Shown here piece by piece: positions 34,463 to 43,333 of a stretch of 64,000 bases of DNA. Source of the DNA: Phaeoceros laevis. Taxonomy: Eukaryota; Anthocerotophyta; Anthocerotopsida; Notothyladales. The notes under the pieces are model-generated. The model made no database searches and was not told the DNA's origin. It worked only from the letters and a program-made list of their open reading frames with translations. Location: contig JBNGIQ010009333.1 of the NCBI GenBank assembly GCA_049999765.1, positions 33,204 through 97,203 of the forward strand. The letters run 5' to 3'. The number at the start of each line of letters is the position of its first letter. Position 1 is the first letter of the stretch. The position numbers were made by a program, and so were the translations under genes.

Positions 34463-35110
34463 TTGCCTCCTGAAGGCTTGTTCGAGTGCTAGTAGGCAGG
34501 TAGCCGCATTCAGAGATCGTGGAAAGAGGACTACTTGAAGGTGCATAGTTCTAGGCACTTGTGTCGTAAACATGTATGCAAAGTCTGGCCAGGTGGAAGA
34601 TGCACACTAATTGTTTGACAGTCTGTTCACAAGGAATGCAATAACATGGGCTGCCATAATGAATGGGTACGCTGAGCATGGGCTGAGTCCCCAGGCGTCG
34701 TAGCTAAATGCAAGTATGGAGCAGGAAGGCATGATTCTAGCAGATAGGGTTACGTTTGCTTTGCCTCCTGAAGGCTTGTTCAAGTGCCGGTGGGCAGGCA
34801 ACCGCATTCAGAGATCATGGAAAGAGGACTACTTGAAGGTGCGTAGTTCTGGGCACTACTTGTGTTATAAACATGTATGCAAAGTCTCGCCAGGTGGAAG
34901 ATGCACGCTAATTGTTTGACAGTCAGTTCACAAGGAATGCGATAACATGGGCTGCCATAATGAATGGGTGCGCTGAGCATGGGCTGAGTTCCCGGGCTGG
35001 GAAAGTCTGCGAGGAGCGAATGGTGTTGTTGAAACCCCGTTGCTTGGTAAAGCGTAAGTCTGCCAGGGCAGCCTGCAGCTTGTGCAGGAAAAATGGTGTT
35101 GGAAATCCGT
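34463..35110 (+). pseudogene. two decayed PPR triplets fused to MON2
   Basis: Two copies about 298 bp apart (from 34463 and from 34761) share near-identical sequence up to about 34692 and 34990. Each encodes, with frame breaks, the PLS triplet seen in the 43-46 kb PPR gene (FDSQFTRNAITWAAIMNG, EQEGMILADRVTFA). About 100 residues per unit is the normal P-L-S triplet size. Multiple indels exclude function. Confidence 0.8.
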
Positions 35111-35384
35111 GAAGAAGTGGCTGTTGTCTCAAATGGCTTGGTCATTGGCACGCCAGCCTCTGCAGAACAGGTCACTTGTCTTACGCTAGCAGACACGTTC
35201 TCTCTCCCAAAGGTTGTCAAGTTGCGGATGACCAAGGAGCAGGCTGCGGATGACCCGGTTACCTGTCCAAATTTAGAAGGTAGAAATTTTCGTAGGGGAA
35301 TGGCATGTTTAAAAGCTTTAAATTATATAATATGGTTTACCCTTTTGATGATCCTACAATAAGACAATGTTGTAGCCATGATTG
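35111..35384 (+). other. no assigned gene
   Basis: A short frame (35093-35362) continues past the PPR debris with no motif. It ends at CATGATTGGTACCTA, the sequence that opens the dispersed repeat. Confidence 0.35.
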
Positions 35385-35870
35385 GTACCTACTAGATATA
35401 TAATTATTTGTACATTTGTTGACAGACTTTGCTGATAATGTGCTGATACAAAGCTATGAAAACCGACAATGGATTGATACTATTACGATGGAAAATCAAC
35501 ACATTGAAACCGACAATGGATTGATACTATTACAATGGGGAAATCAACAATGTGTTGATGTTGTTACAATGGATGTTGATACGATATTGTGCAAGTAGCC
35601 AAAATCAATGTTGTTAAATTGCACATTGAGAAAATGTTGTGCCAACAATGTGGCAATGCCAAATCAATGTCGTCATAGTGTGCATCGTGCCAACATCGTG
35701 CTGATGAACATTGAATCGTTGTTGTCACATTATAAAAAAACCCAATGTCGTTTCAATGTCGGTTTTCAGTGCAATGTTTCAGTGTTGTGTCAACATTGAA
35801 TGGGGTATGAGGTCGTTTCAACAATGTTTCGACATTGTGAATTGGGGATTCAAGTTTGAGATACAGCGCT
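35385..35870 (+). repeat. dispersed CAATG/TTG-rich repeat, copy 2 (complete)
   Basis: Same orientation and sequence as 23818-24235. It contains an internal near-duplicate of ACCGACAATGGATTGATACTATTAC (about 35461 and 35509) and many CAACA/TGTTG inverted words, so it can fold on itself. It has no open frame with a motif and no TG...CA LTR ends, so its class is unknown. Confidence 0.85.
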
Positions 35871-36359
35871 TCGTGTTGGTGCAATCTTTGCGCAGATCAG
35901 TACTTCAATTATGCACCATGGCAGAAAGATCTGTTGCTGTGAAGGCCGTTTAGCTCGAGTTTTACATAGTCAATGAGTTTAGGTCATGTCAGACATCACT
36001 CTCAAATCCATTTTTTTGCCAAAGCTGTGTATGAAGGTGTTCAGTTTCCTTTTCTTCTGCTCGGATTGATCACACATCTTGTTTTTTGAAGTCGGGGGAG
36101 GTTCAATTTCCTTTGCGCTCTTCGGAATGAGCACGCTTCTTGTTTGCGCATATGCACAAGAGGACGTGCCCAAGGTCAAAAACCAGCATGCAGTTTGAAT
36201 TTGAGAAAACGAAATGCGAAGCCAGAAGTCAATGACAGGCTTTTTGCCTGACCACTACCCATGAGCTGCGCAGCAGAACAACAAAGCAAAACACATCGCA
36301 CAAACACAACAAAGCACACAACGCAACAAAACACAACAAAGCACACACATTGCATGTCA
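35871..36359. other. non-coding; A/C-rich low complexity at the right
   Basis: No gene. From 36270 to 36345 an ACAACAAAGCACA-type tract repeats irregularly. Confidence 0.5.
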
Positions 36360-36364
36360 CTACT

Positions 36365-36530
36365 CTAATTGTTCCTCCCACCAGATGTTGCAGCTGGCTG
36401 TACTCTTAAGTGTTCCTCCCACGAGATGCTGCAGCTGGCTGTTTTGTAGTTGCCCCACCAGATGCTGCAGCTGGCTGTTTTAAAGTTGCCCCACCAGATG
36501 CTGCAGCTGGCTGTTTTGTAGTTGCCCTTC
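36365..36530 (-). repeat. tandem repeat coding KQPAAASGGAT-like units downstream of the MULE gene
   Basis: Four copies of a 36-42 bp unit (core CCAGATGCTGCAGCTGGCTG on the plus strand) lie in tandem. On the minus strand the frame 36591-36406 reads them as 12-residue repeats after an EN-QPAIPAAK linker. This frame begins at the stop codon of the transposase in the -1 frame, so it is probably its lost C-terminal tail. Confidence 0.7.
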
Positions 36531-36587
36531 TTGGCTTTGCAGCTGGGATAGCAGGTTGATTCTCCTTGTTTGCACCTAATTTCCAAG

Positions 36588-39155
36588 TCACTTTTTTCTT
36601 TTCTTCGGCGGTGAAAAGAAAGGCTTCACTCTTGTCAACCTGTTGTCACCTTCATTTGGAGTAAGGTCTGCCAAGGGCATCCTCTCCACCTCCTTCTCTC
36701 CACGGATAGCGATCAACTCTTTCACCGACAACAACGTTTTCTTTACCATTGCATCTGCCTCAAAAACAACTTGTTGGTTCATATGTACCAAATCCCAGAT
36801 TTCACAACATCCTTCTTGCACAGATTTCATGCGTTTCTCCTGCAAATCAGTGATCCTCGATTTTGCAACTTCCATAGGGGGAGGCACAGGGGGAATGACA
36901 TAGTCAAAGCTGGCAACTGCATCAGCAATTTCTTCAAGTTGCATCCAACCTGTACTATCCAAAGTTAAGGTTGTGTCAGGTTCCTGAACAACAGCTCCAT
37001 TTGTTGCATCAAACCGTCGATTCATTAAAGATGTCTGGGCAAAGACTCCAAGCATGAGCTGCACTTTCACCACATGCTTGCACAGAAACCCCTTCTGTCC
37101 TTGAGGACACGTGCAAGTTGCCCACATAGAGTCAGCATTGTGAATAACATTATACTGAACCAAGCTGTTTGTACATGAAACGCATCGAGCTGTGGTGTTG
37201 GGAGGAATTGGAAGAGTTACTTGAGTGTCCAACATGGTAGAAGCTCCATGCAGTGCCGTCTGCCGCAATGCTTCCTTCTTAGTGTTCACCACGTACCCGC
37301 CTTCCTTACAGTGGTTCTGGTACCAAAAATGTGCAGCCACTACAAAGCACAACTGATGTAATAACCAGTCCACACGTCGGCTGGCCAGGGTTGCCTTGGA
37401 AAAAGTTAACCTTTCCTTCAAGAACCTATGCCATTCCTCTATAGAAGAGGCGCAGTCTTGTCCTGCGTGGGGAAGTGCCCGTGCCTGCTTGATGTACATG
37501 GCTGACATACAAATCATTCAAATGTTAGCACAGCATGTGCATGAAACTTGCAAGTTCAGCAAGAACAAAAAACTACAATCCAAGATTGAGAAGGGGATGC
37601 TCCCTACGTAGCTGTGCAGCCCATGTGTCCTTAAAGTATTCAACAAAGTCTTTCTCCTTGCTTGACCACTTCTTAAGGAATGTAGCTAGTAATGCTTCTC
37701 CCTCCGTGATGGTTTCTTCAATGCAAGTGAGGCTGCCTCGGACATATATAATTGCACCTAGCTCTACCCGCATCTCCTGCCTATGCTTTAAACATTTGAC
37801 CTTCTTAATAAGATTCCGCAACCAGGCTCGACGAACATGCCAGAGGCATAAGAACATAGACACATGTCTAGTCCACACTTGTCGAGGTGCACCAATCTCA
37901 GCTGCACAATCATCAACTATAAATACTGCAGGCAACCAATTAGGTTTCTTTGCCAGCATAGTATTCTTGAAGGATGTCAACCATCGTACCAAGCTTTCTA
38001 TTGTGGCATCTTTAGTTACTACCCACGCTATACGAGTACCATGCATGTGATGATCAAAAGCCATGAGTGTGAACATCTGGTACTTGTATCTATTGACACA
38101 AAAAGTGGCATCCATAGCGATGCAACTGTTCTGACCGTGAAGGACAACACATTGCAGCATGAATGGGGTTTGAATCCCCACACAAAAAGGCTCACCATTA
38201 TTAGACCTGTGGAAAATGAAGGAATGATGGATGGCAACACTGATGTTGTCCTCAGGATGTAGTTTCCAGACCTCCTTTTGTAATTCAACTGTCATGTTCT
38301 GAATGTCCACCCGGGTTAGAAAATCATCTCGTACCTTGACATAGCTACCTTCATGACCCGGCATCTCACTAGCCGAAACATTGCACCCGGCCATCAGTTG
38401 CTATTGATGGCGACGAAGGATTTCATCAACTGACACATTACAAAGGAGGCAGTGCCTCACCCATGCTTTCTTATCATCTGATAAATGTGCTGCACGAACA
38501 TCACGAGCCATTCCAATGTAAGATGAACCATGGCAAATCTGACCACTAGCATCTATGTGCCTACTTTCATAGAGGAGAATTTGTGCCACTGTCGGCCACA
38601 ACATTAGTTGCTTCACAACAAAGCAAGCCTGACATCCATGTTTAATACTCTCACCCTCAGCAATTTGAGAGTGACGAGTGGCTTCAGGCTTAACTGCATC
38701 CTCTGACTTGTTCTTCTTGGGCTTCTTAGGAGGGTGACCATTGCGCAAATCAGTTGGCCCGTAAGCACAACAGTATCTGCAATCAGAGAGAAAATGAGCT
38801 CAAACTAGCTGAACACAAAAACACATTTGTATGTATGCTGAACACACAATTGAAACCTTATCATTGCCACAGCTGAGTCTGCCTTAGGTTGTAGCGGATG
38901 ATGCAGCTTGCTAGGCCCTACGCTTCGATTCTTCCAATAATTTGTAGGTGCACCCTTGAGTTGGTTCATTCCTTCCACAAAATCAGTCACTCTTCCCCAT
39001 TGCACAAAGGCTACCATGACCTCCTTCTCTTGTCCTGGGCTCCTAGAATGCTTGTAGAAGCTGCGCTGCCAACCAAGGTCAGTATGGCTAAACCGACCTA
39101 GAGAGGGAACCTGAACATTAAAAGGACAGTCCGGAGGAATGTCAGACACAGCCAT
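36588..39155 (-). pseudogene. MULE-type transposase gene with SWIM zinc finger, one in-frame TAG
   Basis: ATG at 39155. Exon 1 is 39155-38857, exon 2 38776-37608 and exon 3 37500-36588, with GT-AG introns of 80 bp and 107 bp that keep the frame. The transposase domain has the first Asp in CIAMDATFCVNRY and the second in VFIVDDCAAEIGAPRQVW, followed by FLCLWHVRRAWLRNL. The SWIM motif is CTCPQGQKGFLCKH (CxCx7CxH, in exon 3). These proteins cut and paste Mutator-like DNA. A TAG (38403-38401) lies in CAA TAG CAA CTG and splits exon 2. The stop at 36590 follows an A6G run. No terminal inverted repeats or 9-bp duplications were located. A domesticated host gene remains possible but is less likely given the TAG. 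Confidence 0.85.
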
Positions 39156-39424
39156 CGAAAAATGTGGCGTACGTGATGCGAGGACGACACGCGAAACCAA
39201 ACAAAGGATGCAAAACTAAATGAAACAAAACGAAACGCAAAAGAAACGAAACGACGTGTGACGAAACGCGCCACGCGAAACTAGGGAAGGAGATGGTGAA
39301 ACATGCGTTAGGTCGTCCCTGGCACAAAATAATGTTAATGACTTTGCCGGTGCGCGCCGGTACGGGTGGAGAGTAGAGCGATAGGGAATACGGCTACGGT
39401 AGAGGGAGGTGAAGAGGAGAGAGG

Positions 39425-41160
39425 GTGGCTAGCATGATGGACATGGCCGGAGCCATGGGGAGAGGGCGGGGCCCGCCCTCTCCCCAAGTGTTTTTTAGCT
39501 CTAGCCGTTCCAGACACTCCGGACCAAGAAAGCCACAGGAGTCGGTCAGCGGCGGTTCGTTGGCTGTGGATAGTCTGTGGAGGCGGAGGCGGGATCCTTT
39601 GAAGGCAGCTGGAAAGGTTAGCCCGGTGATTTTTTTGGGGCTTTCCCAAGGGTCGGAGGGAGAAGAAGAATCGGAGGGCAGGAACGAAGGGCGGTCCTTT
39701 TCGATGGAAGTTCCGACGGCAACTGTGCCAGATCTCTCAGATTTTCACGGCATGCATACGGATCTGAGAAAGGAGGTGATAGAGGCGCTGCATGCAGAGG
39801 CATGTAATCGGGTATTATCTATGCCAGGAGTTCAGAACTGTATCGATTTTCAGTTACAGGCACTGGCTGGGAGTCCGGAGGCGGTCAGAGCGAGCTTGGC
39901 CTCACGTCAGAGCAAGGGAGGGGGTGCTGAGACGACCAAGGCTGGCAACGGCTCGGAGTTCAAGACATCAATGCCGGACGAGGATTTTCCGCAAACAAAG
40001 CTCTCGGCAGGAGCTCAAATGTCGCAAGCATTGGAGCGAGATCTTGAAGAAGCAAGGAGGCAGGGAGTGGTGGATTTGTTGAAAGACAGCAAGAGGTCAG
40101 GAGAGACAAGTAGAGGGCAGACAAAGCCGGCTCCTGCGGGTCTGGAGGAGGCGATCCCGGCTGTTGCTCGTGTGTTGGTGTCCGATTCGGCAGCATCTGC
40201 GGCACTCAAAGGCATGCCGTGTCCTATGTTTAAGCAACCGGCGATGAGTTCGCACTCGGTGTTCCCCTCTCAGCATGGTGGAGTGGGAGTTTACAACATG
40301 TCTGGTGGTCCACCGGCTCAGCAGCAGTGTGCTCCAGGAGGGCAAGGGAGTCTGTACCAGAGTGCGGGGAATTTTAACATTATACCATGGCCAGTACGTT
40401 CTGCTAGCAAGGAGCTCATGAAGCTTCCCGAATTGAAGGGTGGGAAGGGGTTTCCTTGTCCTGAAGATGCGGAATAGTGGATGCGTGCGCTGGCTCGGGC
40501 CATCAGGGTGAACGGTTGGAGTGCAGAAGAATCCTTAGACCATGCTCAAGCAAAGTTGACATGCACGGCTGCTACGTGGTACCAGAACAGAGAGCATCTG
40601 TTCGATCAGAACAGAGAGCATCTGTTCGATCGTTCGATCAGAACCCGCAAGGTGCAGATGCTGGCTGGCAGTTGTTGGTCGATGTTTGAAAGGAAGTTCG
40701 TAGGTTAAGATGAGCAGGCACTATGGGTTCAATTCGAATCGTGTGTGCAGACTGTAGACGAGTCCGTGGAGGCTTATAATGATGGCTTGCGGAGGATGGA
40801 AGGCAGGCTGAGTGTTAATGTGATGATGCAAAAAAACCTAGGAGGCCCGATTCTTTGGGTTCCGGGAACGGAGATGGCTTGGAGGCCACCGATTCCTCGC
40901 AGGCAAGGCCATCGCCATCACAACGTCCCAGTCCCGTCCGCACATCTAATGGGCGATTCTCCAAGCGTAATGACGTGCCCGCAGCCAGCACTCTTTGGAC
41001 ATCCGATGCAAACTCCAGCCAAGTGGATGTCGACGGCCAGGGTTTTGAGGACGCCGGGTATGATGATGAGGATGCCTCCGACGGCTCGGACCATTCCGAT
41101 GGTTCCGGTGACAACACTACGGGCACTGATGCATCTGAAGACGAAACATAGGACAAGGCG
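39425..41160 (+). pseudogene. retrotransposon gag fragment with TAG, TAA and a 24-bp duplication
   Basis: A 350-codon frame ends at a TAG (40475-40477) inside a capsid motif. Reading continues as WMRALARAIRVNGWSAEESL, LTCTAATWYQNRE, SWSMFERKFVG, a TAA (40706-40708), then ALWVQFESCVQTVDESVEAY. These are Gag capsid features of gypsy-like elements. The 24-bp unit at 40584-40631 is duplicated in frame. The N-terminal 300 residues are low-complexity. An acidic Asp/Ser-rich tail (41030-41150) follows. No protease or RT lies downstream and no LTR was recognised. Confidence 0.7.
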
Positions 41161-41504
41161 AAACAACAGCTCAAGGCGGTTGTGCTCCTGGCGGTTGCGT
41201 TTTGAGGGTTCTCTGGCTCTGCCCATGGCGGCCCCAAGTTCCGGGTCCTCGGCTGGAGGCACAGGTAACGGGGATGGGCCATGGGGTTTGCCTTCGTTTT
41301 CTGTGCAGACAGGCAGCATCAGGAGGTATGGGAAGGAGCCGGAGTGGTCATGCAAGCACCGCCATCACCACAATCTTTTGGGGGTGTAGACAATGTGCTA
41401 GCCTGTTAGAACTGTCCTACTTTCTACTGTCTGCAGGGTTGTAGTCATTTGAGGTTTCTATATCGATCGCTCTATTAGAGTCGCTGCCTCTTCTAGGAAT
41501 TGAG

Positions 41505-41945
41505 CTATGCCCTTAACGTCGTGTTGTGCCATGAACGTTCTAACATCTGACCCGCCTTGGAAGAGGGTGTGTGCTTCTTGAGTGGGGCAAGTGTGGGGCA
41601 GACAAACAACAGGTGGTGCTTGTCATCTAGCGCCTGTGTGTCACATCTTTTGCAGTTCCGACCTTCACGATGGGCTTGGTGACGGATGACTGAGAGCTGG
41701 CGGAGGAAATCAATTTGTAGCTTGTTCATAACTTCCCATTGTTCGTCTGAGCAGCCAGGCCCCCATACAGGGCTTTTGTTACAACACACGCCTTCGAGAC
41801 CCTCATGACTGGTTTTGTGAAAGAGGGATATTTCGCTTGCATTGTCTATTGTCTCTTTCAGCTTGTCCATGCGAGCTTTTGCAAATAGTGCCCTGTTGTA
41901 AAAAGTGGACTCCCAAGTACTTGGATAAGATGTACTAAACCACAT
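41505..41945 (-). pseudogene. retroelement 3'-end zinc-finger fragment
   Basis: A 146-codon frame contains NCKRCDTQALDDKHHLLFVC, a CX2C...HHxxFxC arrangement seen at the C-terminus of many non-LTR and other pol proteins. It is preceded by a helical region (DFLRQLSVIRHQAHREG). No RT is attached, so it is an isolated 3' piece. Assignment to a clade is not possible by eye. Confidence 0.5.
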
Positions 41946-42518
41946 CTAAAGCTTGCGCAGGTGCTGCTAGCTGGAGCTGGACAGCAGTTGCAACCCCGGC
42001 TGCTGCTCCACACCCTAGGCATCCCACATGAGATGAAGCTGTGGAGGAGCTGCGTGCCCATCGACACTCTGCTGACCTGCGATTGTTCTGGAGATGGCTA
42101 CATTGCAGTGGTCATAGGCACATGCGGCCATCACCATCTCCCTGAGACTCTGGTCCCCATTTTGCTGATTTCCGTTGATTTTTGCTCCTCCCTTTTGCCG
42201 TTCCTTACTGCCACCCCCTTTCTGTTACTTGCCCTCAAGGCTGCCTTCTCACTCTCACGGTCGTGAACGCGCTTCTGTTCTCTCTTCACCCCCTCATTCT
42301 CCAGGTTTACGGGCTGTCCTCACGTTTCTTTTAACCCTCTGTGTGCTCCGATTGTGCTCACCTACCAACACCTTGCACCTCTTGCCTCCATGCTGTGTCA
42401 GAGGCCCTGTGGCAGAGGCCATACGGCGCTGTGTTAGAGGCCTTGTTTCTGCTCAAGAACTGCACCGGCTCCGGCTGGACCTTCCAGCATACATCTTAGT
42501 ACATTACATTACAGTACA

Positions 42519-43330
42519 TTACTGCATCCCTTGTGGCCACACCATCAAAAACCCTACGTACGTAATTTCATCATATTTTGCATACATGTCCACCAGTTGG
42601 TTGGATACGAGAGAGTTAAGCTGGATGGTACTCTCCAATAAATCAACGTGCACCTGCGTGCCAGATTGCACATCTTCCACTCTTGCACATGTCCACACGT
42701 GCAAAGGAGCGACAAAGACGTGACTATTTGCCTCCTAACCCGAGCTGCGCATCTGACCATCCAGACAGCTGATTGGTGTCACTAGTTTTACCCTGTTGAA
42801 CATGTGCAGATGCAATGGAGAACCACACGTAACATTGTTGCTAAAAGCAGGCACTCCTGCTCCATACTTGCATACATTGTGAGTACCGAGCCCGTTCTCA
42901 GCATACCCATTTGTCATTACGTTCCATGTTACCGCATCCCTTGTAGACAGACTGTCAAACACTTTGCGTGTATCTTCCAACTGGCCACACTTTGCATACA
43001 TATTACGAGACAGGTGCCCAGTACTATGTCACCTTCAAGTAGTCCTCTTTCCACGATCCTTGAGTGCAGCTGCCTGCCCTGCTGTAGAGGTCCGTCTGGA
43101 ATACTTGTACAAGCCCTTCAGGAGGCAAGCAAAAGTAACATTGTCTGCTAAATCAGGCCTTCCTGCTCCAACTTTGCAAACAAAGCGAGCGCCTGGGGAC
43201 AGCTGTATTCCGTGCTCAGCATACCTGACCACCAAGCAGCTGCCAATAACCACATCGGCTTCCAGTCCTCTTTCATTGGCTGGATCCTGTTGCAACTGCT
43301 TCAGTTGGCAAGTTGGTCTCCTCGTCAATG
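42519..43330 (-). pseudogene. degraded PPR gene fragment behind the DYW pseudogene
   Basis: Minus-strand frames show MYAKCGQLEDTRKVFDSLST (from 43001), SNQLVDMYAKYDEI (near 42585) and VEDVQSGTQVHVDLLES. Frames change at least four times and several stops intervene. The order matches the upstream part of the 43-46 kb gene, so this is a partial copy of the same PPR family lying directly 3' of it. Confidence 0.8.
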
Positions 43331-43333
43331 TCG

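Noticed and set aside
23818-35870. Classical LTR pair of one retrotransposon
   Set aside because: The repeats lack TG...CA ends, primer site and polypurine tract, and the interior mixes genes on both strands.
42175-42723. 182-codon plus-strand protein
   Set aside because: It overlaps minus-strand PPR sequence for much of its length and shows no family features.
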